The notes under the pieces were generated by a model that made no database searches, was not told the origin of the DNA, and was given only the letters and a program-made list of their open reading frames with translations. A stretch of DNA of 64,000 nucleotides from Rachicladosporium sp. CCFEE 5018 (Eukaryota; Ascomycota; Dothideomycetes; Cladosporiales; Cladosporiaceae), in NCBI GenBank assembly GCA_002077045.2, contig KZ111155.1:724230-788229 (forward strand). The letters are read 5' to 3'. A program made the position numbers and the translations under genes. Below, one piece after another: positions 20,901-31,469 of the stretch. Within the stretch, counting starts at the first letter, position 1, and the number at the start of each line of letters is the position of its first letter.

Positions 20901-22441
20901 TCTACTCGACGACTGCGATCGAGTGCTTGCAGATGCTCACGAAGGTAGGAATCGTCAAGGATAAGGTCAAGGAGCTGTTGTCCTACACGCGAGCTGAGAA
21001 TGCGGAGAATGTTCGAATAGCTGCCTTCGAGTGCCTGACGGAGATTGGGACTACAAGGAAGATGACGATGATGGCTTACCTGCTGCGGTCGCTGGAGGAG
21101 TCGCACTCGCCAGCTTTCCGTGCGAGGCTTTTGGCCTGCTTTGGCGTCGCTTTAGGACACATTGCGATCGGTGACGATGATGAGGAAGCCGACGGCGTCA
21201 CTGGCGCTGCTGATGGCGGACTCATCGTCGAGCAAGCCATGAGCAGCGAGGCGAGACATCTGGCTCTGACGAGGAAGCTGTCTCCAGACGGCGCACTGAA
21301 GGCACTGAAGCTCGCACTGCAAGGAGAGGCGAGCTTTGCGGACGCTTTATGGTCGGCTGCTACATCTGACGCTCTCTCTGTCGATGAAGTAGCCGCCATC
21401 GCTGACGTCGCTGCGTTGGTGTTCGAGCCTAAGACTAGTCTGACACTCAGCTTGAAGTTGCCCAAGAAATACCACGCGAAGAACCTGGGCGGAGGTAAGA
21501 TCACGTTCGTCGCCGATGGACCATACCGCACAGCTCCTGTTACGCCCCTGCCATATGAAGAATGGGAGCGCATGCAGCAGCTCGGCCTGAAGTACACTGG
21601 CAGAGTCGGTCCAGACAGTCGGATCGTGGTCAAGGCTGAGCCGACACCACCACCCGCCGAGGACAAGGCTGCAGCAATACGTGCACAGATCGAAGAGGTC
21701 CAGAAGCGACAGCGAGCTCTCGAGCGACCGATGGCACCTCCTGCGTCGCCTGCTCTAGCAACGCCGACGGGTGACAAGCCCAAGATCAAGATCGGTATCA
21801 AGCGCACTGCATCAGTCATCGAGGAGGCTCCTAAGTCAGCCAAGCGGCAGCAGACGCCGAGCAATTACGTTGACAGCCCCATGTCCGCACGCGGTAGTCC
21901 CGCTGCTGTGTCGAAGGGTCGCCGTAGCTCGACGCCAGGCTCTGTAGCGTCAGCTGGAAAGAAACCAGAGAAGCGCCGGATCGTCACGCTGAAATTCGGC
22001 AAGATGGCTGCCGGGAGGCTGGCGACAATACTGTCATCACCACCGAAGCGTAAAACCACAGCAACAAGACGCCCAAGCTTCGAGCAGTCCCACGCCAACT
22101 CTGCCTTGGCCAGTCCATCGCTTCCCGCTGCATCGGCTGCGCCTGCTTGGAACCCCGGCGCCTTCAGATCCTTCGACGCGCCTGACTCTGCAACACCTGC
22201 CGAGGTGATGTTCAGCCCGACAGACATGACACCTGATGCATTATCTGGGTCTATCGGAGGTTTCCAGCCACTGTCCGCAGACGACACAGCGCTGATGAGT
22301 CCCTCGGAGGGTGTGGCAGCGGCATCGGGTAGTGCAGCGGGAGATGCGATGAGCGGCAGCGGCGGCGTGTCGATGCCGCCACCGCCCAAGAAGAAGTTCA
22401 CGCTGAAGCTGGGTGTGCGGAAGTCGAGTGAGAGTGCGTAG
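17942..22441 (+). CDS. TAF2: TFIID subunit 2 (TAF2)
   Basis: An intronless frame. The first ATG is at 17942 (MSGYDEDTLGSDALHYNVLKQ), giving 1499 residues. TAF2 is the large TFIID subunit that contacts the Initiator and neighbouring promoter DNA with TAF1. The N-terminal ~560 residues have the M1-aminopeptidase fold (YNVLKQRVDIEVDLARQSIKG opening, FPCLDDMTTRCIWEI, the VADQWIG region), but I see no HExxH zinc motif, as expected for non-catalytic TAF2. Residues about 590-1090 hold the TAF2-specific middle region (FFRQWVQGAGCPIFDV, KRLKRSRRQKERNQQ) and HEAT-like repeats. The last ~300 residues are low-complexity Ala/Pro/Ser with basic patches and may bind other TAFs. A second, partial copy lies at 61694-64000. 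Confidence 0.93.
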   Translation: MSGYDEDTLGSDALHYNVLKQRVDIEVDLARQSIKGSTELTIQPLVRNLKEVRLHFRQGKASGVQVNGLTTKWQLQDPYAKLRMPARSTVEQHGMLKSRIEDYVGPAPMPNLVIMLPSKLKIQEIQLDAVTAMPTYAATPSLQKQESDAMAVLETPTVSALQSSAQFAPIKIYIDFEVPDFRDGLHFVGCDDSDPRYPYVYSKGELAPGNTSCIFPCLDDMTTRCIWEIAITCARTLGDAFRVAPAAPPPVALMRPGDAGIDVVMHDGDEQGYSIPLEPVDTALELVICSVGDLISDIVDSDDESRHTATFSVATAVTARHVGFAIGPFEHVDLAEFRTAEEEERLGRSAIKIDAYCLPGHVEALRNTAFPISMMVDYFGVQFGSFPFPDYRMLFVDDLIHDTVPAAGLTFCSATLLFPDDILAPITVNTKKLVRAVADQWIGVNVVARTTDDEWVVAGIAGFMTDMFIKKLFGVNEYKWHQKVMAEKIYELDVERPSLELLGRLLHYDPTIREFVNMKSSMVLAILDRRLLKASNSTGVTRVINKIFLNAKTGTLNNGELTKDDFQRTAERLGHSKLEPFFRQWVQGAGCPIFDVKQRFNKKKLVVEMTITQRQTERLTKPAFQPSNFMREVKEDIGSVWAPEPQAVFTGPMTVRIHEADGTPYEHIIDIKEHVTKLDIPYNTKYKRLKRSRRQKERNQQKDNHGDAGEGGEDALIYCLGDILETAEEVEEWKLKDWTPEDENLMGQESYEWIRMDTDFEWLGKIHLQMPMYMYVSQLQQDRDLVAQYESVNYIADCGAYQTSMSVMLRTLIDKRYFHGIRTLAAKAIAETGRDRLRDVGMFMLEKAFSSMFCFEGKTMTRPNDWSDRVNFILQCAIPQAMVKLRDDEGKVPMAVRRFFVDKLKFNDNSNNEYSDAHYIATLMKCLAQSLVISHRKKQPTYDFEFGDHDPMPIDEVDHDADFEQEAFAEIERYRRIDEWISSYQNIYSTTAIECLQMLTKVGIVKDKVKELLSYTRAENAENVRIAAFECLTEIGTTRKMTMMAYLLRSLEESHSPAFRARLLACFGVALGHIAIGDDDEEADGVTGAADGGLIVEQAMSSEARHLALTRKLSPDGALKALKLALQGEASFADALWSAATSDALSVDEVAAIADVAALVFEPKTSLTLSLKLPKKYHAKNLGGGKITFVADGPYRTAPVTPLPYEEWERMQQLGLKYTGRVGPDSRIVVKAEPTPPPAEDKAAAIRAQIEEVQKRQRALERPMAPPASPALATPTGDKPKIKIGIKRTASVIEEAPKSAKRQQTPSNYVDSPMSARGSPAAVSKGRRSSTPGSVASAGKKPEKRRIVTLKFGKMAAGRLATILSSPPKRKTTATRRPSFEQSHANSALASPSLPAASAAPAWNPGAFRSFDAPDSATPAEVMFSPTDMTPDALSGSIGGFQPLSADDTALMSPSEGVAAASGSAAGDAMSGSGGVSMPPPPKKKFTLKLGVRKSSESA

Positions 22442-23112
22442 AGGCTGAGTGCGTTTGCATTGGCCGACTTGAACACTCGAGATGGGGGCCGGGGGTGATA
22501 GCGCTGCAGCCGCTGTAAGGGGTAGAGGAAGGACGGGCAAGAAAGCCAGGCATTAGAGCGCCGACAGCTCGTCTCGTCAGTGCGAGGCATCTTTAAAAGG
22601 GGATCGGCAGGGATGAACAATAATGAGGGATCTTCATGGTATTAGCGAGGAGTTGGGGTGAGACACATAATCAGAGCAGGCGGTCAAGCCGACGAGCTTG
22701 AGTCATACTCATGTACTATACCCTACCAAAGTTTGGTTACATCAGTGGACGGGCTGTCAAGCTAGGCCTGCGTTTGATACCCACGTACCCTGTAGCATAC
22801 TTTATTGGAGTCTCATTTGCAGGGATGTATCCCGAATCCGTTACTGCATGTCAGCAATTAGCTACTGTAGAGCGGAATCTCAGCCGCAGAGGCTAGACAA
22901 GCGAACTATGGGGGATGTGAGCACATAAGGATTGTCACTCTCCTCGTCTTTGCGTCCTTGTACACCGGGTCAGCTGTCCTGAAGACAAGACCGACGACAA
23001 GAGGCCTGCGTCGCTGCAGTGGTCGTAAGCAAGTCTCGACACGCCGCAATCTGACCCTGACTGCTTGAATCCCACTTAGTACACTGATCGGAACATACAC
23101 ACCCAGCACAAA
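22442..23112. other. intergenic, no gene seen
   Basis: About 670 bases between TAF2 and the zinc-cluster gene. Only short, non-protein-like frames occur. It serves as the 3' flank of TAF2 and the promoter of the next gene. Confidence 0.5.
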
Positions 23113-23246
23113 ATGGCTACCCAAACACTCACGGCGGTGAGCGACCGGCAACTCTACAAAGCAACATTGGTAGGCGGCGCATTCCTGCGCCAGATGGCAT
23201 TACTTTCATCGACGTCTCTCAAGTCAGGCCAAAGCACAGACGCCAG

Positions 23247-24840
23247 ATGACTCCGGGCGAGAAGCTGGAGTATCGACAGCGACGCTTGCTGAAGTCCTGC
23301 ACGAAGTGCTCGAAGCAGAAGCGCAGGTGTCGACATGATTCAACTGCTGCTACTGCCACAACATCGGAACGAACCCCCAGCTCGGAGGAGGATCTCGCCC
23401 GTCCTGATAAGCGACTGGAAAAAAAACGCAGTCAAGCCTCCAGTAGTATCAGTTTCACAATATGGGACTCACGGCGACCTCTCGAAAGTCACGCAGATCA
23501 TCACACCGCATCGGAACGACAAACCTCAACGCTGGCCAGAGCACGCCACACGTTCGACCAACGCAGCAGACCCGCGTCCAAGTCCTGGACTCACGTCCAC
23601 CGCCAGCTCCAAGGCGCGACAGGCTGCTACGCCGAAGTCGCGCCCCAGATTCTGAACGGCGCAGCCTGGTCAGGCGTAATCCACACCTGGTTTCAATTCG
23701 CGCCCCAACGCCTCGGTCACTCGCCCTGCTTCGACCTCACGATCGCCGCACTAATGACGATATACCACTACCAGCGCGGAACAAACGGCATCGTGCTATC
23801 ACACTGCTACCGCTCGTTGCAAGTCGCTCTGCCGGCTATCAGGCGCGCAACAGAGTCAGAGGAGCAGCGGTGGGACGATCTGACGTTGGCGAGTATTGCT
23901 GCAGTATACTCGTGTCAGCCTGGGAAGGCTGAGGAGAAGGTTATCAGTAATCCGCATTTGAATGGGTTGATGAGTATGCTTACCATTGAGGGCGAGGCAT
24001 GGGCCGACGACGGAGTTCGCGAAGCTGGTTTGTGATTTCTATATTTGTGACACTTATCTCGTGTCGTGCATACGCGGGATTGCGTCGCCGCTGGAGGAGG
24101 TGGAGGAAGAGTACTGCCAGCCTAACCATGCCGCAAGAATCTCGACGCCGTCTGGGGACCTGCGAGCGCAGGGCAACAAGCTCAGTATCCGGCTGCCTAG
24201 ACTTGTGTTGCTCGTCCGCGCTGCGACCAGGAGGAATGCCGAGTCAGAAGCAGTAGCCATGGCGCTGAAGAGCGCGGAGAGTCTAGTGAAGGACTTCGAG
24301 TACACCGTCGGCCGTCGCCTGTATCCCAACGTGGAAGTCATCGACATACTCCAGGCGAAGTCCCCTGGGGCCAACTGGCTTACAGTCGTACAACCAGACC
24401 TGGCAAATCTGACATCGAGACTGCATTACTGGCACACTCGCGTTGCACTCTTGCGAGTGTGCATCCGCCTCGAGAAAGCATCGCCAGACTTGTACCCTCA
24501 GTACGAGTTACCTGACCCCGTCTCGGCGCAAACGGAGCTTCGAAGGATCTACAACGACGTCCTGATTGCGATCTACTTCGCGCGACTGCCTTGGTGCTAT
24601 CTGCAACGAAGAGTGTTCCTGCAAGCGTTACTGATGTGCTGGGGTGAATTACGCAGCGCCGACTTAGGACCTGCTCCGCTGGAAAATCTCGAAGTGGAAG
24701 AGGCCTGGCTGTTATCGAGGATGCACGAGATCCTCACGCCGTTCGTCACAATACACTTGTCTGCAGAGGACTTGGACGAGGCCGCTGGAGTATTTGTTGG
24801 GCAGAAGATTGCGGGGAGGTTCAAGGAGTTGTTTGATTGA
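23247..24840 (+). pseudogene. fungal zinc-cluster transcription factor, degenerate and frameshifted
   Basis: Two overlapping frames make one protein: 23247-~24010 (up to WADDGVREAG) and ~23990-24840 (TEFAKLVCDFYICDTYLV to the end, FKELFD). Joining them needs a +1 shift near 24000, and I find no GT..AG intron of suitable phase. The N-terminus holds half a Zn2Cys6 cluster: C18, C21 and C28 in KSCTKCSKQKRRC, with no second Cys triplet before residue 130, so metal binding would be impaired. The rest resembles the Fungal_trans_2-type regulatory region (helices such as FDLTIAALMTIYHYQRG). An ATG at 23113 followed by candidate donors (about 23137 or 23170) could add a short first exon joining in phase at 23247. 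It is either a pseudogene or a gene with a sequencing error. Confidence 0.55.
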
Positions 24841-25069
24841 TGCTCGATTTGGTATGAAAGTTAGCGTAAAGATAGATCATAGACAGAAACGCTCCGGGGG
24901 ATTCTCAGCGATGTTGTACATATCGTATTATCGAGCTATATCTTGAATGCTGTGCTGGGGACGACTTGTAATGTACCAAAAGGTCCCAACGAGGAAGAAG
25001 CGCACATCTGGGTCGCACCTTCCTCCGTGAACTGATCCACACTCCCTCTACAACACACCCCTTCAACAT

Positions 25070-25077
25070 TATAAATA
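25070..25077 (+). promoter_or_regulatory. TATA-like element upstream of tRNA-Ile
   Basis: TATAAATA lies 23-30 bases upstream of the tRNA 5' end, a position where some fungi place a TATA element that helps TFIIIB positioning. Confidence 0.45.
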
Positions 25078-25099
25078 CTTATCATCTAATTCACCACAA

Positions 25100-25173
25100 G
25101 TCTGGTTAGCTCAGTTGGTTAGAGCGTGGTGCTAATAACGCCAAGGTCGCGAGTTCGACCCTCGTACTGGACA
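25100..25173 (+). tRNA. tRNA-Ile (anticodon AAU), intronless
   Basis: A 74-base cloverleaf can be drawn. The acceptor stem is GTCTGGT with ACTGGAC (two G-U pairs), the discriminator is A, the D arm is GCTC..GAGC, the anticodon stem is TGGTG/CGCCA with loop CTAATAA (anticodon AAT at loop positions 34-36), and the T arm has GTTCGAC. The A-box (TTAGCTCAGTTGG) and B-box (AGTTCGACCCT) promoters are intact. CCA is not encoded. Candidate Pol III terminators TTTT occur at 25205-25208 and 25214-25217. Inosine at position 34 would read AUU, AUC and AUA. Confidence 0.95.
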
Positions 25174-25499
25174 TGAAGTACGAATGATCCGCAAGAAACC
25201 AACGTTTTGCGAATTTTGATGGTGTGGATGAGTCGCTTTGCCGCCGAATTGGGGCAACACAATTAAGCCGAGGTGAAGAGATCTCGAAGCACGTCAGCGA
25301 GCGAATTCTCGAGGGAAACCCCACGGGCAACAAACGACGCTGTTATTGAACACTGCCTAAGCACGGATACTGCAACGATTGAATCCGTGGCTGTGGGACA
25401 TTGCCCACGGTAAGTTACTGTGGTTGTGAACAAGAAGATGGGCAAACATGGTCATTGGCGATGCTCATAGCTTTCGTAGAGTTTTGTATGGTCGCGATC
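25174..25499. other. intergenic, no gene seen
   Basis: 326 bases between the tRNA and the 3' end of the nif1-like gene. No recognisable gene apart from the likely Pol III terminator tracts near 25205-25217. Confidence 0.5.
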
Positions 25500-27995
25500 C
25501 TACTTCTCCTTCTTGCGTCCCCATATCGACCTCCCTCTCGATCGGCCCGTAGGTGCGCCATCTTTCTCATGCGCAGCCTTGGCGATATCCTTGACGTCCT
25601 TCATGTCCTTCGCCAGGAAGTTCTCGAAACGCTTGCTCTCCACGTCCTTCTCAGGCGTATTTCGCGCTGAAGCCGAGTCGGTGGAGTCCATGTATTTGGA
25701 TTTGTAGATCCTGCAAGTACGCGTTAGTAAGATGTTCGGGATCTGTGTCAGCGGATAACGAGCGACTCACCAGCTGTTCCCCGCCATACTCATCCCACCC
25801 TCCTCCGCCCGCCGATACAACGCCGCCGCCTTCTTTAGATCCTTCCGACAACCCACGCCACGCGTGTAACAATACCCGGCCTCGGCCAGCGCGTCAGCAT
25901 CGCCCCAGTTCCCAGCAAGCTCGAAACACTGCACAGCCAGCGGCTTATCTTTACTGCAGCCCCAGCCGTTCATATAGCTAATCCCCAACTCATAAATCGC
26001 AAGCGCGAACTGCGCTTTCCGCTTCCTTCTCTCCTGCGCAGCAGCAGGTGAGGCGTCTGCGGCGGGGAGGTCCGAGGAGTCTGCCATTTGGAGAGACGAG
26101 GACGCAATGGCTTTACGGAGCCAGATGACGCCTTCTTCCTGACTAGGCCGCATGCCCCAGCCGTGACGGCAGGCGAGGGCGTAAAGGAGCATTGCGGTTG
26201 GCAGACCAGCTTTTGCGGCTAGCCGGAGGTGGTATGTCGATTTTTGCAAGGCGCCGGAGCTGTGCGCCTGGATGCCTATCTCGAGATGTTGCTCGGGTGT
26301 AAGTTCTGCGGAGGGTACGCGGGTGTGAAGGGGAAGATTTGCGCGGATCGTCGCGTCTGTGGACTGCGACAAGATGGATGGGGTGGGATGGTGTTTCGGC
26401 CGAGGTGGTGTGGAGTTTTGGGCGGGAAGACCGGGGAGGAGGTCCTCGGTTGTGTCGCGTTGGTCGAGTGCCGGGACGGGTGATTGCGCAGCTGCTTGCA
26501 AAGGTTGCGATCGCTCAGGTGTGACAGCACGGATCGTTGGCTTCGCGGTCGGACTGTTCTCCCGCTCATTACGATCCGCACCATTGCCAGCATCGTCCCA
26601 GCTGAACTGTTTCTCGATCCACGATGCTCGCTGCTCTGCACTCGATCGCTGCATCGCTCGGCCTCGTGGCAGCGAAAATCTCCTGTTTGCCTGCGCTTCG
26701 GGCTGTGGTAGAGGCACGCCCGAGAAGTACTCGCCAGCTACGTGCTCCAGCTCGCTCGGTGTCGGCACGTTGGCATACGGTGTAAGGATACCGTCATGTG
26801 ATGACTGTCTTGACGCGCCCCCGCCCGAGGTAGACGAGATGACACTGCTATTACTCACAGCCGTCACAGCCGGAGGTCTTGCTGCGGAGTCGCCAGATGG
26901 CCTGCTACCATCGAAGGATCGCTTGCTCTCGATCGATCGCCGTGCGCCGCCTAGCGATGGCCTGCTACCGTGACTGCTCAGTGGGCGCGAGAAGTTGAAG
27001 GACGGCCTCGGAAGCTGCGTAGAGTCGTTCAACGAGCAGTCTGAAGTCATTGAAGGCGAACGCTGAGCTGAGCGCATAAAGTGTGAGAACGGTGAATGCG
27101 TTCGCGACTTCGCGCTGCTGCCGGAGAACTTTCTCAGCTCAGATGATGCCTGTACGCCTCGCGTCGAACCAGTCTCATCGTCACCGCTGTCTTGCATGAC
27201 TGAGCGAATGCTCTTCATACTCCTTGGCGACTTCGGGAAGCCGGGCGATCGAGGTGGAAGCAGCCCATTATTCGATCTTGTCGAGCCATTCGTCAACGTC
27301 CTAGGATGCGAAGTCGATTGCAGCGAATCGTAGCTGCTCGTCAGACTCGGTAGCTGCGGGGAAGGAGCCTCCACATTTACCATGCTTGGATCCACGGGCT
27401 CTGGCGACGCAGCCCTTGGTGCGCCAAAGTAATCACTCGACACTTGTGGCTGCTTCAATCCTCTCCCCTGCTCCTCACGCTCGTCACTCGCATCGTAGAA
27501 TGTCCTCCGTCCAGACAAGTCCGGCACAGCAGGCACGTCCATCATACTGATCCTTTCCAGCAACGGATAGAAGCTCTTCGGCCGCTTGCCCTCGTCCTCC
27601 CCACCCCTCGTCACGGGCCGGTTACCGTCCTCATCATTCCCCCTGGTCATCGGCCTCTGACCGTCTCCATCTTCTTCCTCCACATCACTCATGCCTCCAC
27701 TCGCGCTCCTCGCAAAGTACTCGGGCCTGTTGGCCAACGTGCGCGCAACATCGCCATGCGGTAGCCGGCTCAGTCGCCTTCCAGCTTGGGCTTCGTCCTC
27801 GAACTTCTTCGCTAGGAGGCGGGACTGCAGGGCAAATGCGTCTAGGGGCGAGAGCGCCGGGGGGACTTCGCCAGTTCGCGGAGAGGGGAGGTCGAGTTGG
27901 AAGTTGAGGAAGCGCGGAGGTGGGAGGGGGATGTTCTCGTCTGCAGTACGGTGAGTACTGGAGGCGAGATTGAGGTTCGCCGGTCGAGGCCCCAT
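25500..27995 (-). CDS. nif1: Sel1-repeat cell-cycle inhibitor, Nif1/Dsf2 family
   Basis: Two exons: 27995-25771 and 25710-25500. The intron is 60 bases (25770-25711) with GTGAGT donor, TTACTAACG branch site and TTGCAG acceptor, joining ..AGNSW to IYKSKYMDS. The product is 811 residues. Residues 1-570 are disordered, rich in Ser/Pro/Arg with SP phosphorylation-type sites. Residues about 590-740 hold Sel1-like (TPR-type) repeats such as GISYMNGWGCSKDKPLAVQC and GYCYTRGVGCRKDLKKAA. The Sel1 block followed by GNSWIYK(S)KYM and a short basic tail recalls S. pombe Nif1, which restrains the kinase Nim1/Cdr1, and yeast Dsf2. A chitin-synthase activator (Skt5/Chs4) also has Sel1 repeats but more of them and a CAAX end, which is absent here. 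Confidence 0.78.
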
Positions 27996-28867
27996 AGTTG
28001 GGCGGGGTTAGGAGGGAGATGGTCGTTCTTTCCGTTCATTCATCCAGGTCGCGTGCTTGCCCGTCTGATTGCTGTTATTGCTGCTCTCGCTCCTTCAGCT
28101 GCTCCTTCCAAATGAGTGTGTCTTCTCTTCCTTCAACACAGCACATGAATGTCCTCGCCCAATTCCCAATTTTCACCAAAACAATAAAGTAACAGCAGAC
28201 ACAGCCTTTCCTTGCAAACACCTCAGGAGTCTCTACTCGGCCATCAAACCACCTCCACGCCATCTCGTGTTTCAACCAATGGGAGCCATTGTCTCATGAA
28301 GCAGGGTCTTGGCAAGACCCCTGAACCGCTCGTGCAGATCTTTGCGGAGCCGCGCTTAAACTTTCCGACATCGTAAACTTCCGACGTCTTGCGTGCTGAC
28401 GCCGTTTCGCGTGGCTGCTATTCTTGGCGCGGAGCGCCGACGGTTGCCGAGATATGAGCAGTGACTACATGGCTGTGATACGAGACATGTGCGAATGCGC
28501 TGTCGGGAAGCTTCGCGAGGGTTGGACTGTGAGGGAATGCTATGAGGTTGATTGGGAACTTCATGGCGCGGTTGAATATATATGGTGCTGTGCGGAGACA
28601 TCGAACCAAGCGATCTCAAGCTGGCGGGCTGCCCACACAACTGGCGAGAGAAGACATTCCCAAGTCCACGGCTCGGAGGATGTGCTGCAGGAAGGAAAAC
28701 TCGCGCCTTTCAGCACATCAATGTCAGTGTCGCTCCTGTACTGACTACGACTGATGAAGCTGCTATACGTCACAGCGCAGTCACAGAGTGCTGGCCCGGA
28801 ATGACTAAGAGAGAGACACGATCAATCCGTCTCATCAACATAGCCCACTCCCTTTATCACTCGCCTC
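27996..28867. other. intergenic, no gene seen
   Basis: About 870 bases, upstream of the nif1-like gene and downstream of the SAS4-domain gene. The segment around 28050-28170 is CT-rich, on the wrong strand to be the leader of the minus-strand gene. No RNA gene or convincing frame. Confidence 0.45.
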
Positions 28868-30298
28868 CTACGCAGCAGTACTAGCATCCACAACGCTTTC
28901 CCTGTGCCGTCTCCTCCTCTCCCTTCCCCTCGCCCTCAACACCTCCGCACTAACATACTCCCCCGGTAGCCTGAACTCCCTTTCCCCCAACTCCGGCACC
29001 GGCAATCCAAAAGCCATAACCTGCCCAGCCCGCCGCGTACTAACACCCTCCTTCTCTTTGCCCTTCTTGAGCGCTGCGTCACGCTGCAGTCGATTAGGAT
29101 AGAAAGTCGTGAAAGGTGAAGGCGGGCGGTATGGGATCGGCTGTGCTGGAGGATGGCGCGAGGTCTGCGGGAGTGGAAGTGAGCGTCGTGCTGCTTTGCC
29201 TGCGCGGGCGGTCTCGAGCTGGAGTTGGCGGCTCGCGGCGTCGGAGCTGGGTGCATCGATCGAGGCTTCCGTGCCGTCGTCGTCCTCTCCCTCCTCTTCG
29301 GCCAGTCGAGCAGCTTCCTTCTCTAGCCGCTGCCGCTTCTCCTCCTCTTTCCACTGCTTGAACTTGTCTACCAGTGCCTGCACCTCGCTGATGAAGTAGG
29401 CTCGTTTCGGCTCGTAGCGCTTCGCCTCACTGTCTGTAACGCCCGTGACGCCTAGCACTTTCAGCCAATCGTGTCCCAGCAATCCTTCAAGCAGGCGGTC
29501 TAGCTGGACTTTCTCGTGCATAGCACGTTCCCGCTCAATGTTGCGCAGTTGCTTCTCTTTCCGCTCAGCACGCTTGTGGGCCTTGAGGAAGAAGTTTTCG
29601 GTGAGAGGGTCGTTGGCGTCGTCGGGGACATTGTTGAGGAAGGTGGAGAAGTCGAGGACAGTAGTCCCTGGCGCGTATGTCTGTGCAGGTGGTTCGCCTG
29701 AGGTTCTATTGACTTGCGAGCTGGCAGAAGACGCCATGTGTTGCTTCAGCTGCTTTGCGGGTGAGGGCGTTTCGGTGTTTGATCGCTTGGGAAGGTCATC
29801 TGCCACATAAATCACCGAGTCCAGGTTGATGAAGTCGTCTTCCCCTGGCAAATCGAACATAATCTCCTCATAGTTCGGGAAGTACACAGCCAACTCGCTC
29901 TTTAGCTTGGGTCCATCGTCTTGGCTGCGTAGTGTCCTCTTCTCCTCATTCTTGCTCGATGCCGTTCCTGCTGATGGGATGGGTGCAGACACCTCTCGCG
30001 TAGCACCTGCGACCGCATCGCCCTGTACGCTAAGCTCGCGCTGCACGCCATTGACAGTCTCTATCGCTTTTCCACCAGGTCTCCTCAAGGTAATCTTGTT
30101 CGGAGGTCTTGGCGGTGTATCCGCTGGAGGTGTGAAGAAAGCAAGTCCGTCTAGTGTCTGCTGCTTAGGCCCGACGCGTAGCTCCAGTTTCCTTTTCTTT
30201 GCCGGTCGTTCATCCAGAAAGTCGGCATCTGCTTCGTGTGAGGTCGCGTGAGGCATGACGCGTGCTTCGGGGGGTGGCATCGCGTGGAGTTGCAGCAT
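28868..30298 (-). CDS. SAS4-domain chromatin protein
   Basis: An intronless frame of 476 residues. The first ~225 residues are disordered, with a basic KKRKLELR patch near 35, probably a nuclear signal. Residues about 230-325 match the Something-About-Silencing 4 domain: DPLTENFFLKAHKRAERKEK, ERERAMHEKVQLDRLLEGL, then GHDWLKVLGVTGVTDSEAKR and the YEPKRAYFISEVQALVDKF helix. In yeast Sas4 links the MYST acetyltransferase Sas2 to Sas5 for H4K16 acetylation; filamentous-fungal proteins with this domain are usually annotated from the domain alone. The C-terminal third is rich in Arg/Glu/Pro (RGRERRRRHRES near the end). An alternative Met 7 residues in cannot be excluded. Confidence 0.8.
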   Translation of the reverse strand: MLQLHAMPPPEARVMPHATSHEADADFLDERPAKKRKLELRVGPKQQTLDGLAFFTPPADTPPRPPNKITLRRPGGKAIETVNGVQRELSVQGDAVAGATREVSAPIPSAGTASSKNEEKRTLRSQDDGPKLKSELAVYFPNYEEIMFDLPGEDDFINLDSVIYVADDLPKRSNTETPSPAKQLKQHMASSASSQVNRTSGEPPAQTYAPGTTVLDFSTFLNNVPDDANDPLTENFFLKAHKRAERKEKQLRNIERERAMHEKVQLDRLLEGLLGHDWLKVLGVTGVTDSEAKRYEPKRAYFISEVQALVDKFKQWKEEEKRQRLEKEAARLAEEEGEDDDGTEASIDAPSSDAASRQLQLETARAGKAARRSLPLPQTSRHPPAQPIPYRPPSPFTTFYPNRLQRDAALKKGKEKEGVSTRRAGQVMAFGLPVPELGEREFRLPGEYVSAEVLRARGRERRRRHRESVVDASTAA

Positions 30299-31469
30299 GG
30301 GCGGTCATGATGTACCCAGGGCTCAGGATGTGGCCATTCTTATAATGGGCACCCGACAGTCTCCTTTTAGACCATCTATGTGAATTCGACGCGATGACAA
30401 GGCTTCACTGTGTGCTTCTTTGCACACACGCCGTTCCTTTGCATCCTTGTCAAAGCTTCGAATCGCGACTCATCAACAAGCCTGACGTCATTCATATTGA
30501 ACATGGATTGGGAGGAAAGTGTCGGTGGAACATCCATTGATATATATCACCGTCTTCCACCAAGGAAGAGTGCCCAGTGTTCATTCAATTGGGAGCCTAG
30601 TCGATCTACGTGTCATGCGTTTGCTGGACTCACTTCATCTCCACAGGCTCCCACCGCGCAGACTACAACGAATGAGGATGTGATAATCCTAAGCATTGCG
30701 CTGGCCTTGCATCAGAGCTCGATATTCTAAGCTCGAGTGTCACCGGCCAGACCTGGTTACCGCTAGCTAGGTATAACTGGCCGACGTCTGTTTCGGCAGC
30801 CACGCGGTCAAAAGCTGAAAGTAACGAGCCGGGACAAATGCAGGGCATGTGACAGCGGGGAAGCTGGAAGCACATGCAAGCAAGCGTCCGTTGTGACTTC
30901 GCAAGAGTCGCTGAGCACCGCCTCGAAACATGCAGCCATTGGGTATTGAGTGTGCAATCAGGACAGAGACCTGGCTAAACAGCCTCGTGCCCACATGCAG
31001 GCCATGTGAGCAACCTTGGCACCGAGAACCCGGTATCGCTCAAGTCGTATCCACCTATCAAGCCCTCGACATTGACATCAAGCAAGACTAAACCCTGGCC
31101 GAGCCATGGATACGCATCGCAAACCAAGCCGACCCTCCTCCACTTTCAATGCTCACGTTGTTTCTTCGCACGCAGCAACGTCATGCCACATGCCGTACCT
31201 GCCGTTTTACCCCGCTAAAGCACCTCATACCAAAGGAATACGGCGCAAGCTACCTACGTAGGGAGGCGTAGCTCCAGGGCTACGTGACCTTGAATTGCGT
31301 GCCCGCGATGGATTGCGGTCCGGTTGGCGTGTCAAGGTAAGTTGGTTTGTATATAACAGGTAGGTCTGCTCAGGTTGGCAGCTTGACGCTCTCTCATATC
31401 CGTACACGTAAGAGAGCATCAACATACCACGCTATCATTTCCGTCGAAGCAAAGAAAATACTCACCACT
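30299..31469. promoter_or_regulatory. long upstream region of the Gly/Ser repeat gene
   Basis: About 1.17 kb between divergent genes with no convincing coding frame. TATATAA at 31350-31356 lies 114-120 bases before the ATG at 31470, and a purine/CA-rich leader follows. A long upstream region with a TATA box suits a regulated, stress- or stage-responsive gene, but I find no definite activator site. Confidence 0.45.

Noticed and set aside
21076..21864. 262-codon antisense frame within TAF2 (and its twin at 62850-63638)
   Set aside because: It is the complement of a GC-biased coding region; its presence in both copies follows from their similarity, not from selection on the antisense frame.
25500..27995. 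Chitin synthase activator Skt5/Chs4 assignment
   Set aside because: It has too few Sel1 repeats and no C-terminal CAAX; the post-repeat GNSWIYK-type motif fits Nif1/Dsf2.
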